Shown here: positions 9,656 to 16,843 of the stretch, piece after piece
Position numbering within the stretch: the first letter of the stretch is position 1
How the letters are laid out: each line of letters begins with the position of its first letter
Assembly (NCBI GenBank): GCA_023436205.1
Contig: JAEZKC010000106.1
Span: 230,231 to 294,230 of the forward strand
Direction: 5' to 3'
DNA length: 64,000 nucleotides
Origin: Fibrobacterota bacterium
Lineage (GTDB): Bacteria > Fibrobacterota > Chitinivibrionia > Chitinivibrionales > Chitinispirillaceae
Notes under the pieces: generated by a model
Told to the model about the DNA's origin: nothing
The model's input: only the letters and a program-made list of their open reading frames with translations
Databases searched by the model: none
Program-made: the position numbers and the translations under genes

Positions 9656-9787
9656 AAAGAAAATCTCACGCCAAGCCGCCAAGCCCGCGAAGAAGAAGAT
9701 AAACCCAAAAATCTAAAACCATCTGAGTTCTTCTCTTGCTTGGCGTCTTAGCGTCTTTGCGTGAGCCATTCCAATTCTGGATTCATA
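9656..9787. repeat. TA-island repeat, copy B (complete)
   Basis: About 130 bp. Left arm CTCACGCCAAGCCGCC; central part with ATCTAAAACCATCTGAG; right arm GCGTCTTTGCGTGAGCC. The arms are imperfect inverted copies (CTCACGC.AAG.CGC.AAG). It separates the antitoxin relic from vapC. Confidence 0.9.
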
Positions 9788-9875
9788 GTTCATCGCAAAC
9801 CTGCACCGGAAATTCTCGTTGCTGACCATAGCCCATCTTCGGAGTAGAGGAGTGAGCGGTATATACTCTGTAAAT

Positions 9876-10232
9876 TCAAAACAGAAGAGAAAACTTTTTT
9901 GCCGCAGCCGCTAATGCTTTGTCATAAGTAAAAAGGTGGTTTTCACTAAGGTATGCAGAAACAAGAAGATGGAGATCCACAAATCCCAATCCTAATCCGA
10001 ATAATTTCTGTTTTTCAAGGAAATGGAGATATTTTTCGGAGTTCACGGTTTCTGCTTTGGGTAGAGTATCAAATAGGCTCAATATCAAATTGCGGTTTTT
10101 CAGATTTCCACAGGCCAATTCACCAACAATAAACTCATGCATTATGACTTCATTGTTATGCAGAAGGGCTTCCAGTTTAAGGTCTCGCTTGTAGAAATGA
10201 TTTACCCAAACGGAGGTGTCAACTATCACCAT
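9876..10232 (-). CDS. vapC: VapC-family PIN-domain ribonuclease toxin
   Basis: 118 aa, a typical PIN domain. The acidic active site is visible as Asp5 (IVDTSVW), Glu38 (VGELACG), Asp86 (GFVDLHLL) and Asp104 (TYDKAL), which bind divalent metal for RNA cleavage; VapC toxins usually cut tRNA or rRNA. It overlaps the antitoxin gene by 14 nt, the classic tight coupling of VapBC. All catalytic residues are present, so the toxin looks functional. Confidence 0.92.
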   Translation of the reverse strand: MVIVDTSVWVNHFYKRDLKLEALLHNNEVIMHEFIVGELACGNLKNRNLILSLFDTLPKAETVNSEKYLHFLEKQKLFGLGLGFVDLHLLVSAYLSENHLFTYDKALAAAAKKFSLLF

Positions 10233-10425
10233 AAGAAGGTGGTCGCCTCCTTCTTATGTTTTTAATGTTCTTTTCAGTTCCGCCCAGTTCAGCAAGCTTT
10301 CTGGAACTTTCGCGCGCAATCAAGGCCTCTAGTCCCATTCTTACCAATGCTGTTTTTTCTTTTACCCCGGTCAGTACTGAAGCTTTCTCAATCATTTCAT
10401 CATCAATATTTAAAGTAGTTCTCAT
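10219..10425 (-). CDS. vapB: VapB-family antitoxin (ribbon-helix-helix)
   Basis: 68 aa. The N-terminal ribbon-helix-helix is recognisable in MRTTLNIDDEMIEKASVLTG, and the basic, flexible C-terminal tail (about residues 45-68) should wrap the VapC active site. AAGGAGG lies 7 nt before the ATG. The promoter just upstream overlaps an inverted repeat, as expected for autorepression by the VapBC complex. Confidence 0.9.
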   Translation of the reverse strand: MRTTLNIDDEMIEKASVLTGVKEKTALVRMGLEALIARESSRKLAELGGTEKNIKNIRRRRPPSYGDS

Positions 10426-10445
10426 AAATTACCCTCCTTATTACT

Positions 10446-10482
10446 ATATGCATAATATAGTGCTGAACATGCATATTTACAA
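10446..10482 (-). promoter_or_regulatory. vapBC promoter with overlapping operator repeats
   Basis: On the minus strand TTGTAA (10482-10477) and TATATT (10459-10454) are 17 bp apart. Inverted half-sites ATATGCAT (10446-10453) and ATGCATAT (10469-10476) bracket the -10 element. The arrangement fits binding by the VapB dimer. Confidence 0.6.
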
Positions 10483-10489
10483 GTTCAGG

Positions 10490-10616
10490 AAAATCTCACG
10501 CCAAGCCGGCTAAGCCCGCGGAGCAGAAAATGAAAACATTAGAATCTAAAACCATCTGAGTTCTTCTCTTCTTTGGCGTCTTAGTGTCTTTGCGTGAGCC
10601 CCTCCAACTCCGGATT
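10490..10616. repeat. TA-island repeat, copy C (complete)
   Basis: Same architecture as copy B: left arm CTCACGCCAAGCCGGC, shared core GAATCTAAAACCATCTGAG, right arm GTCTTTGCGTGAGCCCCTCC. It lies between the vapBC promoter and the next TA cassette. Sequence beyond the right arm (CGGAGTCGGAGGGT, then CATTTCTTTCGTTA) also has a counterpart after copy D, so the mobile or duplicated unit may be longer than the palindrome. Confidence 0.9.
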
Positions 10617-10743
10617 TTACCGGTTCTTCCCTGCTGTTCATCCGTGCCTTTTACCGGAGTCGGAGGGTTCGATATACATTTCTTTCGTTATCGAATTCAT
10701 CCGTTATGGAGAAATTCTGGACGCTAAGGAATAAGATTTGATT

Positions 10744-10764
10744 AGTAATCAATAATTGATTACT
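10744..10764. promoter_or_regulatory. Perfect 21-bp palindromic operator
   Basis: AGTAATCAAT, a central A, and ATTGATTACT form a perfect palindrome 8 bp before the ATG of the toxin pseudogene. The adjacent antitoxin carries an Xre-type HTH, the expected ligand. The site has stayed perfect although the toxin gene is broken. Confidence 0.65.
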
Positions 10765-10772
10765 TTTAATTT

Positions 10773-11045
10773 ATGAAAGCACAGGCTTTTAAAGAGTTAT
10801 AAGCAGGAATTTTAAGGAACCTGGACAAATTACCGCTGCATGTCCAGAAGAAATTTGCCGTGTTAGTAAAGGACTTGAGAGACCTGGGGCCGGTTCTTCT
10901 TCAATGGTCCAATTATAGCAAACTCGGTGAAAACAGATATCATTGTCATTTAGGTTACAGTTGGGTGGCATGCTGGAAGTGTGAAGAAGGAACTTTAATT
11001 ATTGAGGTGTATTATGCTGGCAGTCGTGAAAGCGCCCCGTACTGA
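10773..11045 (+). pseudogene. RelE/HigB-like toxin gene with in-frame stop at codon 10
   Basis: From ATG at 10773 the frame reads nine codons, a TAA at 10800-10802, then continues open to TGA at 11045. The product resembles a small RelE-superfamily toxin (LDKLPLHVQKKFAVLVKDL, then NYSKLGENRYHCHLGYSW and a terminal EVYYAGSRESAPY). The toxin precedes an Xre antitoxin and overlaps it by 32 nt, the usual HigBA-like order. A GTG at 10860 could restart translation but would lose the first helix. Most likely an inactivated toxin; a sequencing error at one base cannot be excluded. Confidence 0.75.
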
Positions 11046-11403
11046 CAAACCGGTTCTGGAAATCAAGGGTGAAATTCCAGGCTGGTTGATTGACAGATTA
11101 AAGGAAGAGTACAGGGAAAATCTGGTGCTCAGGGATGAAGATTACTCGGTAGCAAAAGGCGAACTGGTGAGTGTTTTTGAAAATGAGTGGTTTAAATCCA
11201 TAGATTCTCAGATTACTCCCGCAGACAACATCCGGATCTATAGGGAAAATGCCGGCCTGACTCAGACCGAGCTTGGAAAGAAACTGGGCAATATCCCCCG
11301 TCAGAACATATCGGCCATGGAAAAAGGAAAGCGGGGGATCAGCAAGGAAATGGCCAGGAAGCTTTCTGAAGTTTTTAAAGTCCCGGTGTCGCGGTTTATT
11401 TAG
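11014..11403 (+). CDS. Xre-family HTH antitoxin of a HigBA/RelE-like TA pair
   Basis: 129 aa from ATG 11014, chosen because GAGGTG lies a few bases upstream; an upstream in-frame TTG at 11002 is less likely. Residues 1-70 include a segment common in these antitoxins (PVLEIKGEIPGWLIDRLKEEY). Residues 72-128 form a Cro/CI-type HTH: IRIYRENAGLTQTELGKKLG, then NISAMEKGKRGISKEMARKL. It should bind the palindrome at 10744-10764 and repress its own operon. Its toxin partner is interrupted, so it may persist as a solitary repressor or anti-addiction factor. Confidence 0.85.
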   Translation: MLAVVKAPRTDKPVLEIKGEIPGWLIDRLKEEYRENLVLRDEDYSVAKGELVSVFENEWFKSIDSQITPADNIRIYRENAGLTQTELGKKLGNIPRQNISAMEKGKRGISKEMARKLSEVFKVPVSRFI

Positions 11404-11408
11404 CCCGG

Positions 11409-11530
11409 AAAAATTTCACGCCAAGCCGCTAAGGCCGCGAAGCAGAAAATGAAAACATTAGAATCTAAAACCATCTGAGTTCTTCTCTTGCTTGGTGTTT
11501 TAGCGTCTTTGCGTGAGCCCCTCCTCTTGA
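11409..11530. repeat. TA-island repeat, copy D (complete)
   Basis: Left arm TTCACGCCAAGCCGCTAAGG, core GAATCTAAAACCATCTGAG, right arm TAGCGTCTTTGCGTGAGCCC. It begins about 5 bp after the Xre antitoxin stop and separates that cassette from the YefM/YoeB pair. Confidence 0.9.
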
Positions 11531-11636
11531 GTTCATGATTTGCTACTATTTCCGGCTATTTGGGAGTCGAAGGGTGGGCTCCATTTTACCCACGCCTAAT
11601 GCAATATCATTTCATTCGTTACGTAAATTATGAAGA

Positions 11637-11665
11637 TTTTCCGGGTAGAGAATGATGGCGGAAAA
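11637..11665. promoter_or_regulatory. Inverted repeat upstream of YefM-like antitoxin, possible operator
   Basis: TTTTCCG (11637-11643) and CGGAAAA (11659-11665) are perfect inverted half-sites 15 bp apart, with a TATTAT box immediately downstream at 11666-11672. Position suggests autoregulation by the antitoxin complex. Confidence 0.4.
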
Positions 11666-11688
11666 TATTATTCTATCGGGAGGCAACA

Positions 11689-11931
11689 ATGACCAAAGTG
11701 TCCCTTTCCGAAGCTAAAAAGAAGCTTTCCAATCTTCTCGCCCAAACGGCTCAATCCCATGAGCCTATTCATATATTAGGCAAACAGGGTGGTGCCGTTC
11801 TGATTTCCGAGGACGATTGGTCTGCGATTCAGGAAACGCTTCACCTGCTTTCAATACCGGGGATGCGTGAGTCGATCCGCAAAGGGTTAAATACGCTTGT
11901 TTCGGATTGCGATGAGGACCTTAAGTGGTAA
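11689..11931 (+). CDS. YefM/Phd-family antitoxin
   Basis: 80 aa. The N-terminal Phd/YefM fold is visible in VSLSEAKKKLSNLLAQ and GGAVLISEDDWSAIQETL; the C-terminal half (SIPGMRESIRKGL) is the toxin-wrapping tail. The ribosome-binding site GGGAGG lies 5 nt before the ATG. Its stop overlaps the toxin start by 7 nt. A degraded second copy of this gene lies at 9554-9645, implying an earlier duplication within the island. Confidence 0.9.
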   Translation: MTKVSLSEAKKKLSNLLAQTAQSHEPIHILGKQGGAVLISEDDWSAIQETLHLLSIPGMRESIRKGLNTLVSDCDEDLKW

Positions 11932-12197
11932 CACCTTCATGGCGTCTGCTGTTTACGAAGCAGGCTCAGAAGGATGCATTGAAAATTGCTAACGCCGGAT
12001 TAAAAAAAAGCGTTGAAAAGTTACTGGAGGTCCTCAGAGAAAACTCATTTCAAACTCCTCCAAAATATGAAAAACTAATAGGTGATCTTCACGGAGCTTA
12101 TTCCCGCAGAATCAATTTTCAGCATAGATTAGTATATCAGGTTATCGAAACCGAAAAAGTTGTAAAAGTAATTCGCATGTGGACTCATTATGAATAG
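11925..12197 (+). CDS. YoeB/Txe-family mRNA interferase toxin
   Basis: 90 aa with a GTG start overlapping the antitoxin. Family signatures include WRLLFTKQAQKDALKI at the N-terminus, the core segment LHGAYSRRINFQHRLVYQV and the terminal MWTHYE, whose His and Tyr correspond to the conserved catalytic tail of YoeB. YoeB toxins cleave mRNA at the ribosomal A site. The gene looks intact. Confidence 0.9.
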   Translation: MVTPSWRLLFTKQAQKDALKIANAGLKKSVEKLLEVLRENSFQTPPKYEKLIGDLHGAYSRRINFQHRLVYQVIETEKVVKVIRMWTHYE

Positions 12198-12210
12198 AAC
12201 CAGCTATTCA

Positions 12211-12227
12211 TCGTCGCTTAGCGTGAG
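12211..12227. repeat. TA-island repeat, vestige E
   Basis: GTCGCTTAGCGTGAG just after the YoeB gene resembles the end of the right repeat arm with an internal deletion. It marks the right limit of the TA island. The match is short, so chance is possible. Confidence 0.4.
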
Positions 12228-12237
12228 TTTTCCCCCC

Positions 12238-14703
12238 TCACGGCCACGGATGCCTTGGATAACGCCTCTGAAGCTGCGTCTTGAGCTCAGGATAGGTGTT
12301 CTTCCAGAAACCCGCAATGTCCACCGTCTTCTGAACTGTCCGGAAATTGGGTGCAAGAATATCATAACAAACGGCAATTTTCCCGTCACACAAGCTGACA
12401 CTGGTTACCCCGACAAAGTCACCTATGCGCGCGCTAACCTCAGGTCGGGCATCCTCGGAATAGTTTACTTTAGCGGTGCGCCCCGAGGGAAGTTTCAGCT
12501 TCTCGGGTAAAAGCCTGTCAAGTTCGGCATGAAGCGCGGCTCCGATATAGTTTCGGATCACCCTCTGTACAAATGCATCATCAGCATTCTTAATGGATGA
12601 TACGCCGGTAAAGGCATCTGTAAACATCAGCAGATAATCTTCCCTGTCCAAGGCCGGAAAACCGTATTCTGGAACAGCCCCCTTCGCCAATCTTACTCTA
12701 TAGATAAGCTGCATGGTTCTAGGTTCCCAGTTGTCACTTTCCTCAATGACCTTTTCCGCAAGCAGTTCTGCCGCCCTGTGAGGATCCACCTCATGACCGG
12801 GTCTGCTGCTCTTTCGCAGAACCATTCCTCTCCAGAGGACCTGCTCCTGTGCAATTACCTGCTGCTCCTTTTCGGAAAAAGCAAACACAGCCTCACGTCG
12901 GCATTCTGATCTGAAAAACGCCTCCACCCATTGCACATCGCAAGGAATGTATTGCATAATCGCCTGTTTGCGGCTTTGACTGGATCCTGCCGAATTGCGA
13001 ATCGTTAAAGCTACAATGCACGCCGGCTTGTCTTCTGTTCCTGTCGGAAGTGAAGCATACTTGCCACCTGATAACAGATATTTGCCCTCTTTATCATCGT
13101 AAACGGCTATGCGATGATGCAGTACTTCTGCCCAGGATGGGAAAAAATCGGCTAGAAGCTTTTCTAATGAATTTTGTGAGCAGAGAGCCTCCTCCCGGGA
13201 GAGCCGTGCGGCATCGAAATGTGATCTGAGCTGCCTGAAAAGAGAACCGGTTTCTCCGGGAATAGTTGTATCCACCATTTCCAGAGCGGTTTCGAAAACA
13301 TTTGCCATTCCTGATCTTTCACTGCTCTCCCAAACCGCTGCCGCTGCGCAGGAGAGAAAAAGATTTCCTCTTTCCTGAGCCTTGAGAAGAACCGCCGCTG
13401 TCAGCGGATGGATCGGAAGAGAGAGGATCTTCTCACCCAGCGAAGTTATTGAAAATGCGCCATTTGCATCCCTTTTGACAGCTCCCGAAGCCAGTAACTG
13501 GGATAGAGCGCTTTCCCATCTGCTCGACTCCGGCGCACACAGCCAAGGAAGAAACATCGTTTCATACTTTTGGGAGGGACACTTGCTTAAGAGGCCAAGA
13601 ACCGTTAGAACCAAATTTGATAATTCCAGGCGCAGTACTTCCGGTTCGATAGTTTCTTTCATCATTTTTTCTGTGTCGGAAGACCAGAGTCGAATACATC
13701 TGCCCGGACCGGTTCTGCCTGCTCTGCCTGAGCGCTGATGTGCATTAAACATGCTTATCTGATTTAAATACAGTGTGTTACGATCTTTGTCGGGATCGTA
13801 GGCGCTTCTTCTGACCAGCCCCGAATCTATAACCAGCTTCACCCCGGGAACGGTAATGGACGTTTCTGCCAGATTTGTGCTTACAATACAGCACTGAGTC
13901 TTTTCCGCTGATTCAATTACCTCCATCTGCTCACGCAGAGGCATGGACCCGTGGAGCGCCCGAAGAGAAATACCCTTTTTCCGGCAGAACTCCTCGAGAA
14001 TAGAGATAGTTCTGTTGATTTCTCTTATCCCGGGCATGAAAATGAGTGCTGATCCTTCCAGATTTAGACACATCTGGTAGGCTTTGGCAGCCTGTTCTTC
14101 AATGGGAACACCCAGTTTTTCCTTCTCCTGATGTGATATCTCGACCGGAAACCGCGTCGCAGAAATCTCAAGCAGGGTAGTTTCAGCCAGATAGGATTGA
14201 AGAGAAGTGCAATCGAGGGTGGCCGACATCACAATCAAACCGGGATTTCCGGACTGAGTGTTTCGCAGGTGTTTAAGCCATGCTAAAGCCAGATCCATTT
14301 CCAGAGTTCGCTCATGGAACTCATCAAAAATGACCAGATCGACATCTGCAAGAGTTGGATTTTCAAGGAGTTGTCGCAAAAACACTCCGTAGGTCTGGTA
14401 GATCACTCTGGAGCGGGAGGATATTTTGGATTCAAACCTGACCTGATAGCCCACTGTTTCACCCGGTTCCTCATCGAGCGTGCCGGCAACAAAGGTGGAA
14501 AGGTGTGTCGCCGCCATTCTTCGGGGCTGAAGAACCAGAATTTTGCAAAAATTGAATGGCTCATCCAGGAAAAAAAGCGGAACGCAGGTGGATTTACCGC
14601 TTCCGGGTGGTGAAAGCAGAATCAAATTGGCATTTTGCCGGAAAGCGTCAACGATTTTTTGCCGTGCTTTTAAAACGGGCTGGTTTTTTAAAAAAATTGT
14701 CAT
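12238..14703 (-). CDS. hrpB: HrpB-type ATP-dependent RNA helicase (DEAH family)
   Basis: 821 aa from ATG 14703, close to the 800-850 aa usual for HrpB. Superfamily 2 helicase motifs are in order: Walker A SPPGSGKST near residue 35, motif II as DEFH (IFDEFHER), motif III SATL, motif V SITVPGVKLVIDSG, and motif VI QRSGRAGRTGPGR. The HrpB-specific C-terminal region follows (FPALDREDYLLMF, and the proline-rich RRYPRHPWP end). It is a putative RNA or RNP remodelling helicase. A longer frame begins at 14793, but that would start inside the promoter/RBS of the divergent PilZ gene. No clear Shine-Dalgarno precedes 14703. Confidence 0.9.
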   Translation of the reverse strand: MTIFLKNQPVLKARQKIVDAFRQNANLILLSPPGSGKSTCVPLFFLDEPFNFCKILVLQPRRMAATHLSTFVAGTLDEEPGETVGYQVRFESKISSRSRVIYQTYGVFLRQLLENPTLADVDLVIFDEFHERTLEMDLALAWLKHLRNTQSGNPGLIVMSATLDCTSLQSYLAETTLLEISATRFPVEISHQEKEKLGVPIEEQAAKAYQMCLNLEGSALIFMPGIREINRTISILEEFCRKKGISLRALHGSMPLREQMEVIESAEKTQCCIVSTNLAETSITVPGVKLVIDSGLVRRSAYDPDKDRNTLYLNQISMFNAHQRSGRAGRTGPGRCIRLWSSDTEKMMKETIEPEVLRLELSNLVLTVLGLLSKCPSQKYETMFLPWLCAPESSRWESALSQLLASGAVKRDANGAFSITSLGEKILSLPIHPLTAAVLLKAQERGNLFLSCAAAAVWESSERSGMANVFETALEMVDTTIPGETGSLFRQLRSHFDAARLSREEALCSQNSLEKLLADFFPSWAEVLHHRIAVYDDKEGKYLLSGGKYASLPTGTEDKPACIVALTIRNSAGSSQSRKQAIMQYIPCDVQWVEAFFRSECRREAVFAFSEKEQQVIAQEQVLWRGMVLRKSSRPGHEVDPHRAAELLAEKVIEESDNWEPRTMQLIYRVRLAKGAVPEYGFPALDREDYLLMFTDAFTGVSSIKNADDAFVQRVIRNYIGAALHAELDRLLPEKLKLPSGRTAKVNYSEDARPEVSARIGDFVGVTSVSLCDGKIAVCYDILAPNFRTVQKTVDIAGFWKNTYPELKTQLQRRYPRHPWP

Positions 14704-14796
14704 TAATTTTTGAGAACTGTTGAATGAACTTGGATTACTGTTTTTTGTACAAATTATATTGAGAATGTTCAAAGTGCGTGGAAAGGAGAACAATCC

Positions 14797-15090
14797 ATGC
14801 AGTCCGATAAGAGAAGATACGTTCGACAGCCTTGTTCTGATAAGTTTTTTATTGAGCGCCCGGCAAAAAACCGAGATTGCGCCTGTCCTATTTACCTCAG
14901 GGACGTGAGCGAAGGCGGAATATCCGGTACCTATTTCGGCGAGGATATTCCAAATCGGGAGGAGATTCTCTACGTGAAGGACAGCCTAGGAAACATGAAG
15001 CCGGTTCGGCTGGTGTGGGCGGTCCGAAGCGTCGAATCTATTTATATGCTGGGCTTCAAATACGAAGAAGAGATTAGTGTAGCCTGCTGA
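14797..15090 (+). CDS. PilZ-domain protein (c-di-GMP effector candidate)
   Basis: 97 aa, a single PilZ domain. The two c-di-GMP-binding motifs are recognisable as RRYVRQP near residue 6 (RxxxR) and RDVSEGGISG near residue 35 (D/NxSxxG). AAAGGAG lies 8 nt before the ATG. With no effector domain fused, it probably works by protein contact. The gene is divergent from hrpB and convergent with the hydrogenase operon. Confidence 0.85.
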   Translation: MQSDKRRYVRQPCSDKFFIERPAKNRDCACPIYLRDVSEGGISGTYFGEDIPNREEILYVKDSLGNMKPVRLVWAVRSVESIYMLGFKYEEEISVAC

Positions 15091-15113
15091 TAACCCCTTC
15101 CCCGCTTCAAAAA

Positions 15114-16565
15114 TCAACCTAGTGATTCAACCGGCAGTTCCTGACTGAAGCTGATTATTCTCTGACGAGCTTTGGTAACATTTTCGGTCGAGCATGGGCC
15201 GTTTACACATCCTCCTTCACAGGCCATAACCTCCAGAAAATTTCCCTGAATCCCCTTGGCAGCATAAACCTTAAGTAGTTTCATATTCTGCCTGTTAATG
15301 CCGTCAACAACCTGGCTTTTTACTAGTTGAGGATCGGTAAGCTGCGCCTTCAGAGCCTCAGATACTCCTCCGATGATTGGAAATCTCCGGCTCAGAGCGG
15401 GAATTTTTTCGACATCGGAATTCTCATCGCATTGAGCCACATCAATTTCAGCTGCAGCGAACATGGAAAGCATCTCTTCGGATGTCAGCACGAAATCGAC
15501 CAGCGGGTCTGCATGTGCTTCTTTTCGCTTTGCCACGCAAGGCCCTATGAACACTGTCAGGCAATCGGGGTTTTCCTTTTTCACCACTTCGGCTGTAAAG
15601 TGCATAGGCGAAGGTGTGGTGGAAACTTTGTCTTTTAGTGTCGGAATATGTTTTTCCACTGCCATGACATAAGATGGACAGCAGGAACTTGTCATGAAAG
15701 TTTTATTCTCACTCATTCTTTCCTGAAATTCCAGAGCTTCCTGTTGACCTGTAATAGTAGCTCCAAGTGCCACCTCCACTACAGAACTGAAGCCTAGCAT
15801 CTTCAATGCGGTGACAAGCTGAGCATAATTTGCGACGAGCTGTGCAGCCGATGCAGGGGCGACCATGGCAATAACCGGTTTGTCTGTTTTGAGTGCCCGG
15901 AGCACATCGATCATCTGGGAACGTTCCATAATGGCCCCGAAAGGGCACTCTCTCATGCATTTTCCGCAAAAAATGCACTTGTCAAAATCTATACGTGCTT
16001 TGCCATTACCGTCCTTTTCAATAGCCCCGGTCGGGCAGGCTTCTTCGCAGGGCACAGGAATTCTGATGATGGCATGATAAGGGCATACCTTCATGCATAT
16101 ACCGCAGTTGACACATTTAGCACTGTCTATCTCTGCCTGGCCCTTGTCGCCAATGGTGATGGCCTTTTTTGGACAGTTTAAAGTACAGGGTCGGGCCATG
16201 CAGCCTCTGCAGGCGTTAGTGACAAAAAATTTGCTCTGGACACATGCCGAACAGGCTTCTTCCAGAAGAGAGAGCGGTTCGCCCTGAGCCGGTTCCATTC
16301 GGTCAAGACTCTTTCCGGCGTAGCTTTGTAAGCTTTCCAGCTCATCTGTTTCATCTTCCATGCCATAGCCCAGGGCAGCCATAATCCGGTATTTTATGAT
16401 TGCGCGATCTTTATAAATGCAGCACCGGTAGGCCTTACCGCCTCGAGGCCTCATCTCCAAAGGTATTCTGTCAACCGACTCCCTAAGTTTACCGTCAAGA
16501 AAGAGACGGGCGACCCGGACAAGAATACTCCTGCGTGTTCTGGTTGCATTATTATCGTAGTGCAT
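15114..16565 (-). CDS. [FeFe]-hydrogenase with ferredoxin domains and complete H-cluster (group B-like)
   Basis: 483 aa. An N-terminal alpha region is followed by Cys-rich 4Fe-4S motifs between about 105 and 215 (CRGCMARPC, CVNCGICMKVC, CIFCGKCMREC) that carry electrons to the active site. H-cluster motifs L1 TSSCCPSY (about 292-299), L2 GPCVAKRKE (about 341) and L3 EVMACEGGCVNG (about 445) are all present. The double Cys of L1 keeps the proton-transfer residue, so catalysis is plausible. ATG 16565 is chosen for its spacing from AGGA; GTG 16571 is the alternative. Last gene of the rex operon. Maturases HydE/F/G are not in the window. Confidence 0.88.
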   Translation of the reverse strand: MHYDNNATRTRRSILVRVARLFLDGKLRESVDRIPLEMRPRGGKAYRCCIYKDRAIIKYRIMAALGYGMEDETDELESLQSYAGKSLDRMEPAQGEPLSLLEEACSACVQSKFFVTNACRGCMARPCTLNCPKKAITIGDKGQAEIDSAKCVNCGICMKVCPYHAIIRIPVPCEEACPTGAIEKDGNGKARIDFDKCIFCGKCMRECPFGAIMERSQMIDVLRALKTDKPVIAMVAPASAAQLVANYAQLVTALKMLGFSSVVEVALGATITGQQEALEFQERMSENKTFMTSSCCPSYVMAVEKHIPTLKDKVSTTPSPMHFTAEVVKKENPDCLTVFIGPCVAKRKEAHADPLVDFVLTSEEMLSMFAAAEIDVAQCDENSDVEKIPALSRRFPIIGGVSEALKAQLTDPQLVKSQVVDGINRQNMKLLKVYAAKGIQGNFLEVMACEGGCVNGPCSTENVTKARQRIISFSQELPVESLG

Positions 16566-16575
16566 GATCACAGTC

Positions 16576-16827
16576 CTATTTTGTTATTTCATCAAGCTTT
16601 TCGATTATCTTGAATACTGTTGCTTCACAAATCATCTCTTCACCTACTAAGACAAACGGTGCCCGACCATAATTCTCCTCTTTACAATGACCAAGGCAGC
16701 GGGACCACTTGATTTCCACTCGGTCTCTGAGGTATTGAGGCAGATCCTGTTCCAGTGACTGCAGGTGTGATGAACCCATCAGATGACAGGTGGTGCCCAG
16801 ACAAACTTTTACACTGATTTTTTCCAT
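16576..16827 (-). CDS. Small thioredoxin-like [2Fe-2S] ferredoxin (NuoE-like)
   Basis: 83 aa. Four Cys in the NuoE/HydC-type pattern (CLGTTC near residues 9-14, CLGHC near 44-48) should ligate one [2Fe-2S] cluster in a thioredoxin fold. It lacks the N-terminal helical part of full NuoE. Only 10 nt separate its stop from the hydrogenase ATG, so the two may form an electron-transfer pair. Such stand-alone domains commonly accompany sensory [FeFe]-hydrogenase clusters. Confidence 0.85.
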   Translation of the reverse strand: MEKISVKVCLGTTCHLMGSSHLQSLEQDLPQYLRDRVEIKWSRCLGHCKEENYGRAPFVLVGEEMICEATVFKIIEKLDEITK

Positions 16828-16843
16828 TACAATCCTCGATTTT

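Noticed and set aside
12190..12510. 106-codon plus-strand gene after YoeB
   Set aside because: Mostly antisense to the hrpB C-terminus, no family features, and includes repeat vestige sequence.
14704..14793. 30-residue N-terminal extension of HrpB
   Set aside because: It would start within the ribosome-binding region of the divergent PilZ gene and is unlike known HrpB N-termini.
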